From Calonectria ilicicola (Eukaryota; Ascomycota; Sordariomycetes; Hypocreales; Nectriaceae), in the NCBI GenBank assembly GCA_020809705.1, contig CP085835.1:1550001-1614000 (forward strand): a stretch of DNA of 64,000 bases, written 5' to 3'. Shown here piece by piece: positions 1 to 12,411 of this stretch. The notes below the pieces were generated by a model, which saw only the letters and a program-made list of their open reading frames with translations, had not been told where the DNA came from and searched no databases. Numbering within the stretch: the first letter of the stretch is position 1; every line of letters starts with the position of its first letter. A program made the translations under genes and the position numbers.

Positions 1-496
1 TAAATATATATATAATAAAGATTAATATATTTAAAGCAATATACCTATAATTCTATATTAATCTTTTAAAAAGAATATAATAAAATCCCTTATTAAAATA
101 ATAATAAAATAACTTTTAGCCTTTATTAATTTAAATAAATAATAAAAATAAATAAATAATTAAAAAAATTCTATATATTAAATAAAAGTAATAAAAATAA
201 GATAAAATCTAAGAAGCTCTTATTTAATAATATAATTATAAAAAACCTACTTAATAACTAATAAAATTCTTAATAAAATTAAAAGCTCTAAATATATATA
301 AAACTACCTATAAGCCAATCATAGAATCAGATAGCCCAATAAACAAGTATATAGCACTAAAATAATAAAATCGCCACTTAGAAGAAAGGGAGGGTAATAT
401 CACAGACTGAAGCCTGGCAAAGGATTACAGCTATACTATATCCACCTAGATTAAGCTTTATAACTATATTGGTAGCAAGGGCATATTAAAGCATAT
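1..496. other. AT-rich sequence without a recognisable gene
   Basis: This is the left flank of the Ty3/gypsy element that follows. It is AT-rich with a slightly more GC-containing patch at about 310-490. No gene, RNA or intact repeat end can be recognised. The last five bases (492-496, CATAT) are the left copy of the target duplication of the next element. Confidence 0.7.
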
Positions 497-670
497 TATA
501 AGGGTCATTGACCAGGGTGATCTTGAGAGTTGTAGAATAGATTGTATTGTGGTATGTAGACTTCAATTTGATGAGTGTTCCTTGATTGCTTGCTGAAATT
601 CTTTAATAGATTAAGTGGATTATATATTATTTTTAGTTATAGTAGTATTAGGATTCTAATTATTTTTATA
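497..670 (-). repeat. 3' LTR of copy A (174 bp), strongly mutated on its inner side
   Basis: The repeat begins TATAAGG and ends TTTTTATA, the mutated form of CCTTACA. Compared with the right LTR, its half facing the element interior (about 580-670) has lost nearly all CpG and CpA, while its outer half keeps G residues that are A in the right LTR. Confidence 0.9.
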
Positions 671-1018
671 ATTATTTTTTTTTAATACTTAGTTCTTAAG
701 TGTTTATTAGTAGTTTTTTTATTTTAAATAATTTTATATACTTATAATTATTATTATATATTATTATTATTTATTATTTATTATTTATTATTTATATAAT
801 ATATATTATTTGTTATTTATTATATATATAGTATATATTTAGTAGGTGGTTATTATAGGGATCTTACTTTTAGTAAGGTATATATTATAATATACTTATT
901 ATTTTTCTTATTTTATATTTATTTATAATTTTTCTATATAAATAATATTTTTTATTTTATTTATTATATATATATATATATTTATTTTTTATTATTATTT
1001 TATTTTTCTTTTCCTTAT

Positions 1019-2877
1019 TAAATGCTCTTTAAATCTTTATAATATTACTTCTCTTTTAATTTTCTATAGTACTTACTTACTATAAGTAATTTACTAACTA
1101 AATATTTACTAAGTAGCTATTAAATAATCATCCTTACTTCTATTATATTATATAAAAATATAATAACCTCTCCCTTATCTACTACCAAAGATCTATTAAT
1201 ACTTATTATATCTATTATAAGGAAGCTAGCTAATCTTATAATTTAGTATATCTACCTTTATTAAGTATTTTATATATAGTTACCATTAACTTAACTAGAT
1301 TTTCTAAGAGCTTATTAATATTATAATCTAGTATTAGAATTTCTTAACCAAATTTAGCATATATAATATCATTAAGTATAATAAGAATAATAATAATACC
1401 CCTAAGCCCTTAACAAATATTAGTTACTAGCACCTTAATTAAACTATATATATTACTATTAATTTCTAATATTATACTAAAGATAGTATTAAAAATATAA
1501 TTAATATTTATAAAATATCTAATAAGTAGCTATCTTTATACCTACTATAGAAGACTATTATCTAATATAAGCTAATAATATTAAACTTCTAAGTCTAAGT
1601 AGATATCTTTATTTTATATTTAGTAAGTATTCTACTAACTTACTATAATATAATCTTATTTCTATTAATATTAAAGACTTATACCTTTACTTAATCTTTA
1701 CTATCCTTCTTTATATTTATAATAATAATATTATTATAATTATTAAATATTTATTAAATACTCTTAATTAAGCTAAATTTACTTATATCCTTAATATTAT
1801 AAAGGGTTCCTTATCTTAGTTTACTATTACATAAAAGTATAAGATCTTATATACTTTAATTATTATTATAGATTATTATAGCTCTATTTATATTATTAAA
1901 TATATTAAAAAACCTCCTATTTAGTAAGGAGTAGTTAATATATCTTTATATTATATTTAAAAGAAGAAAAAGAAATTTAAGATTATAAAGTCTACTATCT
2001 CTAAGGCTAAGTCTAAGCCTATACCTAATAATATATCTTTATTACCTACTAGTTATAATTATAGTAAAAGTAATAACGTACATGATAAGCGAGCGCCCCG
2101 AACAAGCGAGCGCCCCATGATACTGTGCACCTAAAAATACCTATTTTTAAGATTCTAAAACCCACAATTTTAATAATTAAAACCTAAAAAAATTAATATA
2201 AGCTATTTAAAAAGGATATTACTATATAATAAAGTCTTTTTATTTTTAAATATTTTTCTATATATTTAAATAGCTATTTATATAGTGCAAATATAGAAAA
2301 TTATAATAATTAGTTATATAAAAATCTAAAAAAATCTAAAAAAATACAATATATAATTATAATTTTAATAAGCTTATTTAAACATTTTTATTAAATTTAA
2401 ACTTAATTTGAATTTTTAAGGAATTCTTAAAAATCTTAAATTAAGGTAAAAATTTATATGGGGCGCTCGCTTGTCTGGGGCGCTCGCTTATCACGTACGT
2501 TAGTTATTCTTATAATTATCCTTATAGTTGTTTTTATAGTTATAATTATAATATCTTTTTCTAAGTACTTATTTATTAAGCTATTACTAAGTTTTCACTA
2601 AATACCCTCTAATTATTACCTTAGTAATTTATATATATATTTATACTTATAAGTATATTAATTAATAATTATCTTATTAATTATTTATTATATTTTTATT
2701 ATATTTTTTATTTTATATTATTATTCTATTTCTTATATATATACTTATATTATTTATAATATTTTTATATTACTTATAAAGTATTTTATAAGTACTTAGT
2801 AAGTTTTTATATATTATATTCTACTAATTAGTCTACTTATTTAATTTAATAAAATAATTATTCTTTATTTTCCTTAT
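1019..2877. mobile_element. 1.86-kb insertion found only in copy A, 10-bp flanking direct repeat
   Basis: Copy A and copy B align on both sides of this segment, but B lacks it. The segment is bordered by the identical 10-mer TTTTCCTTAT at 1009-1018 and 2868-2877, which looks like a target duplication. With the segment removed, A and B have the same reconstructed length (about 5.9 kb), so insertion in A is more likely than deletion in B. No terminal inverted repeat and no coding frame is visible. A 10-bp duplication would suit a MULE or a truncated LINE; the class cannot be decided. The MITE at 2076-2500 lies inside it. Confidence 0.55.
2076..2500. mobile_element. MITE with GC-rich doubled terminal inverted repeats (425 bp)
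   Basis: The ends are inverted repeats of about 45 bp that read ACGTACRTGATAAGCG inward, followed by GAGCGCCCC and a second AAGCGAGCGCCCC box. The element is flanked by TA on both sides (2074-2075 and 2501-2502), as for Tc1/mariner-type elements. The interior is pure AT-rich sequence without a frame. The termini stay GC-rich in an otherwise wholly degraded neighbourhood. Confidence 0.75.
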
Positions 2878-5417
2878 AACTTATAATTTCCTTTACTTCT
2901 TACTCTTCCTCTTCTTTCTTTAACTTAAAAAGGATAATTATACCTTCATTATTTACTTACTAAGGCTATAATTATAACTCTAATAATAAGATTAAGAATA
3001 TATTATATATATATTAATATTACTTTAATAAATATATCTTATATATTTATTTCCTTATTTTCTTTTTAATTATTATTTTAATAAATTATAATATTAATTT
3101 CTTATTTTTAAAATAAAAATACTTAATTAATAATTTAATAATATTCTCTAACTTATATTCCTTAATTTAATAATATTAATTATAATATTTAGATTATATT
3201 TTTATAATAAATTATTAATATTTTTAAACTTATTTTTATATTTAATAAAAGATTATTAAATATTTATTAACTTCCTATATTTTAACTTTAATATATTTAG
3301 GAATATAAGCTATTACTTTAAAATAGTATTTATAAAATACTTATATTAAAGAAACTCTAATAATACTATATATATTATTATTATATATAAACTTTACTTT
3401 AAATAATTAAGCTATCTATTAATTTAATAAGCCTTCTATATACACTTAAAAATATTTTTCTAATATTTAATAAGTTTATTTTATTTAATTATCTATTTAT
3501 AGGTAATATATAATAGATAATTAGTAAGTAATTATTTATTTTTTTATAAATTTAGCTTAGAACTTACTAATAATTAATTTATCTTTATTATTTATAATTC
3601 CTTCTAGTATTCTAAATTTATATTTAATATTTTTATAAAGGATTTATATAAACTAGGCTATATTAAGTATTTTTTTTTATTAATAAAAAGATTATATATT
3701 TAATTATATAATATATAATAACTAAAATTATATTATATTCTTTACTATCTACTTAAGCACTACTTAACAATCTTATAATAAAGTCTATACTAATTTCTTA
3801 AAATAGGTATACTAGTAAAGGGAGTAGCTATAACTATCTATATAGCTTATGCCTCAGCAAGCACTTACCTTAACATATCTAATACCTTATTATATAATCT
3901 CTAATATCATTAACTATATCTTTCCAATAGAACTTATAGCTAATTAGCTTAAGTATCTTATATACCCCTATATACCCTAATCTTAGATTATTATAATACT
4001 TTCTTAGGATTTCTTTCTTTATAATATATTAATTTAGGATTACTAATCTTTCTTTATAAAAAAGAGTATTTTATTTATTAAAATAATACTTCTTTTATTT
4101 ATTAATTACTTTATAAGTTTTCTTTACCTTCTATTAATAATATTAATTATTAGCTTATAATCCTTTAACTAAATCTTCTAACTTATATAAAGATTATAAT
4201 AAAAATATTATTTTACCTTATATAAGTTCCTTTATAATAGGGCATAAGATATATTAGTCTAGATTAATAATTCTAGCTTTAAGTAAGTCCTTATAGCTCT
4301 TTATAACTACTTCTTACTAAATATTCTCTAAGTATTTATTAATATAATCCATTACTTCTTTAACTTATATTATAATTATAAAAATATATATTATATATTG
4401 TATTAAATTAAAGGGTCCTAAGGCCTAACTTTGATCTAGGGGTAAGAAAATCTCTCTTAGGCTAGCTTAAGTGGCTTATATATATGCTTAAGTGCTTTTA
4501 TACTTTTTTTTAAGGTTAGTAATTATTTATTATATATTTAATAATAATTTATTAATTAGTACTAGTTTCTTTATTAAAGTAGATAATATATTATAATAAG
4601 CTATTTTACTTAATATATAATTAGGTCTTTTAGAGAGTCTATTAGTAGGGTTTGTTTTTTTTAGCTTATATTTAATATTAAAGTTAAATAATATAAGTTT
4701 ATATATTTAATAGGCAAGCCTTCTTTAAAGATTTTATATAAAAGTAGATATTACTTTTATTAAAATAATATAATTTATTAGTAATATAAATTTATTAAAT
4801 AATTTTAATAAATAATAATTTTAATACTTTAAGCTTTTTATAATAATTAGAAGTTCTTATTAACTTATAACCTAATATTATTTTATATTTATAAGCTTTT
4901 ATAATTAATAAATAATTAATTATTATTAATCTACTTATAATTAAAATAATATACCTAAAATAACTTTAATTAATATATCTATCTTTATATATATAAATAA
5001 TTTAAGATTCTAATATTAAAGAATAATTACTAAATAAAAAATATATTAAAGCTCTTCTAATACTTTTTATATTTTTAAAAACTATATAAATTCTCTTATT
5101 TTATAATCTTTTTTATTATATTTAAGTAAGGCTATAATAGGCTTTATAATTTTTAAATATTTTAAAATAAACTTTCTATAAAAATTATAAAAGTCTAAGA
5201 AAACTTATATTTCTTTAAAATTAATTAATATAGGCCACTTAATAATTGCTTAGACTTATACTAGATCTATTTTAATCTTCTCTTATATAATAATATAGCC
5301 TAGAAACTTAACCTCCTATTAATAAAAGATATACTTAGATAACTTAATATATAGTTAGGCTACTTATAATCTTTATAGAATCTCTTTAATATCTTATATA
5401 TATTAATCTTAATCCTA

Positions 5418-5528
5418 GAAGTAAATAATAATATTATTTAAATATATAATATAATATATATTTAATAATCTAGTAAGCATTCAGTAAATATATACTTGGA
5501 AAATAATAGATATATTAGTAAGCTTAAA
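5418..5528 (-). pseudogene. Fossil reverse transcriptase motifs of Ty3/gypsy copy A
   Basis: On the minus strand 5496-5528 translates as FKLTNISIIFQ, the degraded form of the Ty3/gypsy motif FGLTNAPATFQ. Further along, 5418-5444 translates as YLNNIIIYF, the degraded form of YLDDILIYS, the catalytic box. Both catalytic aspartates have become asparagine, which is what G-to-A mutation of GAC/GAT codons gives. The spacing between the motifs is that of a real reverse transcriptase, and an in-frame stop lies between them. Copy B shows the same box at 15048-15074. Confidence 0.85.
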
Positions 5529-8071
5529 TAGTATTATTATATATTAAAAATAGCTATATTATATATAGAAAGTGGTCTTTTAATGATTAGTAGGTTTAAT
5601 ATTAATATAATAATATATATTTTAAAGATTTATTTTAATAATTTATTTTATTTTTATAAAATAATTTAATAAATTATTAATTAATAATAAAGAATAATAA
5701 TTTTTAATTATTATTATATTTAATTTTTTATAATTAATATATAATTTTAAGATATTATCTTTCTTAAATATAAAAAGAATTAATACTTTTATTTTATTAA
5801 TTAAAAGTTTTATTTAATTATTTATTATATTCTTTATAATATAATTCTATAATATTTCTTATTATTTCCTATTAATAAGATAGATTAGTCTATATAATAG
5901 CTTTTTTCTTTCTTAAAGATTAATAATATATTCTATTTTTTTTAATATAAGTAATTTTTTTATAACTTCCTTATTAAATATTTATATATTATTTTTTAAT
6001 TTTATAAATAATATAACTTCTTCTTTCTAAACTTTCTTACTAAAAGTAATTATTAACTATTTATTTAATATAAGTATATTATAAATATACATTATTTAAG
6101 CTTATTTATTATTTTCTATTAACTCTTTTACAAAAGACTTTATATTTATAATAAAGATTAACTTATAGTTCTACAAATAGATCTTTATATTTATAATAAT
6201 ACCCTTCTTACCTATTAATCTAGTAAATAATAGAATATTACTAGCTTTATTAGGTCTAATAGCTTTAATAAGTGCTTACTAAATCTTCTATAGAAATCCT
6301 CTAAAGTTAATTAGAAAGAAGATTAGCTAATAAACTTACCCTAGGAGCTTTTTAATCTTATTATAACTTATAAGACTTAATACCTTCTAATTAACTATCT
6401 CTTTAAGCTCTAGCCTGGCCACTAGCCTTATACTAATAAGATCAACTTATATGCCTATATCTATATCTACTTTAATTATTTCTTTATTAAATACTTAAAG
6501 AATAATCACTTTACCTTTAATAATATTCCTTATAAAGATTATTTTTAATTTTAATATTAAAATATTAAGCTTAATCTTTATATCTTTTTATTTTTAAAAA
6601 ATCTAATTTTTTAATTTTAATATTAATAGTTTATATTTATATTTTTAATTATATTAACTTAATTAAGGATTATTTTATATTTTACTAGAATTAATTATAT
6701 TTAAGATTAAAATAGTTTTATTTATTATTATTAAAGTATTATATAGTAAAGTGGCTTTTTATTAAGCCCTTCTTAAATATTTATTATTAATAAGTATTTA
6801 AGGTAAAGAAGTTTTAAGATCCTTTACTTTAAAATCTTCCTTTAGATTCTTAATTTTATATATATCTATCTTTTAAATACTTATAATATTGGTTTAAAGA
6901 TTAGAATTTTTTTATATCTTCTTAAATTATCTTTAGGTATAATCTTTTATTTTAATTATTCCTTAATTATTTAATATTATTATATATATAAAGCTATAAT
7001 CATTCTACCTTATAAGCTACTTCCTTAACTTTTTATAATAGGATTTATAACTACCTTATTTCCTTCTTTAGATCTTTATTTAGTTTATAATAATATTAGT
7101 AAATTAAGTTAAGCCTATTTTCTAAGTTTTAAATATTTAAAAATATATAAATAATGTTTTATATATTAAAATGATCTATTAATAATTACTTATTACCCTA
7201 TTATAAATCTAGGAGATTATCTTTTAATTATATCTCTTAGAACTTTAAATTAATATACTTTTTATAAATAAAATCTAGAAAATTTTACTAAAAAGGATTA
7301 TTAAAGCTTATAATATAATTTCTTTATTAGGTTTATAGATAATAAAAGAATCTAATTATAGCCTATTTAATTTTTTATAAATCTAAATAACCCTTTTATA
7401 AATTATTCTCTAACTCTATTATATATATCTAATTATTAACTTATATACTAATTATATTATCCTAAAGAATAATATAATTATAAATTAATAATTTATCCTA
7501 ATCTTTCTTTAATATATAATATAATTAATCTATTTTTTTTATAATATCTTTATTTAAACTATCTATTATTAGATTATAATTTATAATAAAATTTAAAATC
7601 TTTTTCCTTTTATTATATATTTTTTATATAAAATAAATAATAAATAATTATTATACTTTATAAATCTATATAATATATCCATTCTTTTTAAACCTTCTTA
7701 CTTTAATCTTCCTATTAAAAAAGGCTTAAAATTATAAGATTTATACTTTAAATTTAAAATATAATTATTTAATATATATTTATATTATTATTTATTTAAT
7801 TTCTTAAGCCTTTACTTTATATTTAAATCTAGTATTTCTATTTATTATTTATTTTATATTTATTTATTAATAAAAATTAAAAACTTAATTATTAAAATTA
7901 ATTAATCTTCTATAATACCCAAATACTTTAATAAAATATAAATTCTTTAAAATAACTCAAATATTATATTTATATATAATACACCCAAAAGATATTTATT
8001 ATAATTATTCATAATCTACACACTCACAATAATCACACTAATCACCTAAAGAGGTATAAAAGTTAAAGAAT

Positions 8072-8245
8072 TATAAAGATCATTAACCAAGGTAATCTTA
8101 AGAGTTATAGAATAGATTGTATTATGGTATGTAGACTTCAACTTGGCAAGCGTTCCTCGATCGCTCGCCGAAATTCTCTAATAGACTAAGTGGGTCACAC
8201 GCTACTTCTAGCCACAGTGGCGCTGGGATCCCAATTGTCCTTACA
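8072..8245 (-). repeat. 5' LTR of copy A (174 bp), well preserved on its outer side
   Basis: This LTR keeps the CpG-rich core CGATCGCTCGCCGA (8158-8171) and ends in intact CCTTACA (8239-8245). Its inner (left) part carries G-to-A changes relative to the other LTR. It is the best preserved copy of the family in the window. Confidence 0.9.
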
Positions 8246-8252
8246 CATATAT

Positions 8253-8278
8253 AATTAGAAGAATACATTCTTCTAATT
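8253..8278. other. Perfect 11-bp hairpin
   Basis: AATTAGAAGAA at 8253-8263 and its exact reverse complement at 8268-8278 enclose a 4-base loop (TACA). It sits just outside the 5' LTR of copy A and before the left end of the next element. It may be part of an older insertion; no function is evident. Confidence 0.6.
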
Positions 8279-8320
8279 ATCTTCTTCTTCTTCCTTCTTA
8301 GCTTTAGATAGACTAATATA

Positions 8321-11130
8321 GAGCACCCTTTAGGTTGAATAAACCCAGGACCAGCCCTTCACAGATAGTAACATAACCTATATCTGCATTATTGGTATAT
8401 CTAGTTTTTTTAATTTTATAATATTATAATTTTATTAATAATTAATAAAAATTAAAAATAAATATATTATTAGATAGTTTAGGGTTTATTAATTATATAA
8501 TATTAATTTTATTTATTTTTATTAATAGATTGGGGTATTATGGTATTAGAATATTAGTATTTATTAATAGTATTTTAATTATAAAATATTAATTATTTTA
8601 TTAATTATAATTTAAAGATAAATTTAAGATTTTTTATTATTAAAGTAATTATTTAATATTTTTTTAAAATTAAAATTTTTATAATTAATATTATATAATT
8701 AATTTTTTTTTTTTTAATTATTTTATTTTATAAAATATTTTATAAATAAAATTAATTTTAATATAATTATAATATTTTAATTATTAATTAAATATTAATA
8801 TTAAAATTATTATAATTATTTTTAATAAATAAAAAATATAATTTAAAAAATAAAATTATTAATATATAATTATAAAAATTATTATTAATATTATTAAGTA
8901 AGATTAAATATTAAATTTAAATTATTTATTATTTAATAATTTTAAAAATAAATTAAAGAAATATTTTAAATTATATTATTAAAAAATATATTTATTTTTT
9001 ATTATAAGTTTTAATCTATTCTTTTTTTAAACTTTCTATAATTTAAATATTCTTTTTAATTATTATTTTATTATAAATTTCCTTTTAACTAGCCTCTTTT
9101 ATAATTATTTATTTTATTTATACTTAAATATTTACTTAGCTTTATAAATAAAGTTAATTTAAATTAATTATTAATATAATAATTTTTTTATTTTATTATA
9201 TTTACTAAAAAAGTTTATTTTAATCTTTAATTTACCTCTAAAAATACTTTCTCCTAATTATAATAACTTCTATTACTTACTTTCTAATATAATTCTACTA
9301 TTATATATACCCTATTATTAATTTAAATATAATATTATATATATATATATAATATACTTTTATTTTTAATCTCTTCTATTATACCTTAATTATCCTTTTA
9401 TAAATTAATTATATAAAAATAATTATATTAAAATATATTTTAATATTATAAATAAAATCTTAAATTAACTTACTTAAGACTTTAAACTTTCTTTTTTTAA
9501 TAATTTAATTAAAAGATTATTTTATTTTTTTAATATTATTAACTTTTTTATTAATTAAAGAACTAATAATTTCTTTACTTTCTTTATTATTTATTATAAA
9601 AATTCTAAAATAATATTAAAATTAAATAATATTATTTTATTTTTTTTAAAATTAATATATATATAATAAATTTTAAATATTACTTTATAAAATTAATTTT
9701 ATTAATTAAGAAAATTATATTAAAATATTTATATATTATTAATTTAAATAAAATTAATAAAAATAAAATATTATTTTAATTTAAAATATTAATAAATATT
9801 AATATTAAAAAAATAAAATAAATAATTAATATAAAAAGAAAAATAAAATAAAATAATATTAAAAGTATAATAATATTAAATAAAGTTAGGATTTTTATAT
9901 ATAGTAAATCTATTTATTAAAAGTATTTTATAAATTAATCTTTTACTTTTAAACTTTTAAATTATTATATTATAATTTAATAATTTTAATTTTCTTTAAT
10001 AATAATAAAATTATAATTAAATTAATTATTAATAGTAAAACTTTTAAAGTTATTATTTAATAAGAATAAATAATAATTAAAGTATTATAATTATTAATAG
10101 GTTTATTAATTATTATTAAAGTTAATTATTATTATGATTAATATAATATATTTATTAATATTAATTATAATATATTCCTTTAAAAGACCTTTATTAAAAA
10201 AATAAAAAAGAAAGAATTATTTAATTAGTAATATTAATTATATTAATAAAAATTAATAATTTCTTATTATTTAATTAAAAAATTACTAATTTAATATTTT
10301 TCTTTTTTTAATTAAAAATAATTTTAAAATATAATTAATTTAATTAATTTATAATAAGATTTTATTAAAATTCTATATATTAATTTTATAAATATTAAAT
10401 TAAATAATAATAATTTTAAATTCTTTATATTAATACTTTATTTTAAATATATTAAACTTTACTTTAATTTATATTACCTTCTTAATTTTAAATTTTTTAA
10501 ATTAAAACTTTAAATATTATTTAAAAAATTACCTAACCTAAGCTTTAAATATATTTATTTTAAGCCTTTTAAAGTAATATTTTTATAAAAAATATATATA
10601 ATTTTATATATATAATTTAATAATTATAAAAATATTTTTTTTAATATTAATAATAAATATAATTAAAATATACTTTTTATTAAATATTAATATTATTAAT
10701 AAGCTTTTTCTTTTAATTATAAAAAAAAAGATTTTCTAATTTTTAATAAAAATATATATTTTTTAATAAAAAATATAATAATATAATATATAATAATTAT
10801 TTTTATTATTATAAAAGTTTAAAATAATATAAAATTCTTATAAATTATTTATATAATATTTTAACCTAATAAAAATATATAAATTATACTTATTATAATT
10901 ATATATAATTTAATTAAAAATTTAAATATAATAAATTTATATATAAAATTAATAATATTTAAATTTTAATACAATTTAACTATAAAATAAAGAAGTTATA
11001 AATAAATTATAATATAGAAGCAGGATATGCTAGCAACATAGATACAGGTTATATTACCACCTCTCCAGAGGAAAGGTGGGGGCCTGCCCCGACTGCCCGC
11101 TGTCGGCTTAGTTAGTTAACCCACCGGGTA
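8321..11130. mobile_element. DNA-transposon-like repeat family C (copy 1), about 2.8 kb
   Basis: The right end, with a preserved GC-rich terminus (about 11,030-11,130) finishing in ACCCACCGGGTA, recurs at 45,045-45,155. The left end at 8368-8402 matches the reverse complement of that right terminus (45048-45082) over 35 bases with only transitions, so the element has imperfect terminal inverted repeats. The outermost bases can also be aligned (AGAGCACCC on the left, AGAGTACCC read inward at 45,159) but with gaps. No transposase frame survives. A cut-and-paste DNA transposon is the best reading; the exact ends and superfamily are unresolved. Confidence 0.6.
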
Positions 11131-12237
11131 TATTATTATATATTTATAAAAATAAAAATAAAAATAAAAATAAAAAATAAAAAATAAAAAGAATTAAAAA
11201 TAATATTTAAATATAAAAAATATAATAAAAAGAAAAAAATATTAAAAAAATATTAAAAAAAATTAAATTATATTAATATATTATTATTTTATAATTAATA
11301 AAAATAAATTTTTATAAAAAAGTTTATTTTTATTATATATTTAATAAATTTATTAAAAATTAATTTTATTATATAAAATATTATTTTATTATTATTTATT
11401 TATATATTTTTATTAATTTTTAATATTTTAAAAATATATATTATAATAATTTGAATAATTTCTTATTTATTACTTTAATTATTAATATATTATCTAAATA
11501 TATATAAATATTTAATATATAAAAGATAATTTTAAAAGTCTTTTTAAGACTTTTACATATATTTCTTACTTTAATATTAAATATTTTAATTAATCTAAAC
11601 TATTTAAAGCTATAATTATATTATTAATTATTATAATATATTATAAATCTATATTTAATATCTTTTTCTTCCTTTAAATTATTTATATATATTATAATAT
11701 TTTAAAATAAAATTTATTTTAATTATTTAAGAAAGAGCTTTATTATACTTTTTTTAAATAGATTTTATCAAAAGTAAATAAATAAGAAAAGGTAGAGAAA
11801 TTTAAAATATAATATTTTAAAGGTAAAATATATAATTTTTTAAAATTTAAAAGCTTTATAATTTAATCTTTTAAATATATTATATTTTATTTTATAAATA
11901 AATAAATAGCTTTTATTAAGATAATATATATAAATTATAAACTTTTAATATTAAACTTTTATAATTTAATTAATTAATAAAATATTTATTTTTTTATAAA
12001 AAATTAAAAGAAAGATTATTGATTAAATTAAAATAATTAATTTAAATATTATTATAAAAATTTTATATATTTTATTTATTTATTTAATTATATTTATATA
12101 TTAATTTTTTTTATAATTAATTATTATTATTTTATTTAAAAATTAAACTTTTATATTATAAAAAATATTAATTTAATATATATTTATACAATCTTTTTTA
12201 TTATTTTTAAATTAAAGCTATAAATTATATTAATTAT
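11131..12237. other. AT-rich spacer with A-rich simple repeat
   Basis: No gene is visible. An (AAAAAT)n-type simple repeat lies at about 11,146-11,192. The stretch 11,135-11,380 recurs as an inverted copy at about 35,030-35,260, so this is also repeat-derived. The last five bases (12233-12237, ATTAT) are the left target duplication of copy B. Confidence 0.6.
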
Positions 12238-12411
12238 TATAAGGGTTATTAATCAGGGTGATCTTGAGAGTTATAGAACAGATTATATTATAATATATAG
12301 ACTTTAATTTAACAAGTATTCCTTGATTATTTACTAAAATTCTTTAATAAATTAAGTAGGTTATATATTACTTCTAGCTATAATAGTACTAGGATTTTAA
12401 TTATTCTTATA
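12238..12411 (-). repeat. 3' LTR of copy B (174 bp)
   Basis: This is the most mutated of the five LTR copies. The core that reads CGATCGCTCGCCGA elsewhere is TGATTATTTACTAA here (12324-12337). It begins TATAAGGG and ends CTTATA. Confidence 0.9.

Larger units (their letters stand above)
497..8245 (-). mobile_element. Ty3/gypsy LTR retrotransposon, copy A, RIP-degraded
   Basis: This is a full-length but dead LTR retrotransposon read on the minus strand. Two 174-bp LTRs (497-670 and 8072-8245) have the termini TGTAAGG and CCTTACA, with some C-to-T loss, and are flanked by the perfect 5-bp duplication CATAT (492-496 and 8246-8250). Orientation comes from a purine-rich tract next to the left LTR when read on the minus strand (clearest in copy B), and from reverse transcriptase motifs on that strand at 5418-5528. 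Gag and protease would lie at about 6000-8000 and RNase H/integrase at about 3000-5000, but no frame survives. Without the private insertion at 1019-2877 the length is about 5.9 kb, normal for this superfamily. Confidence 0.9.
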
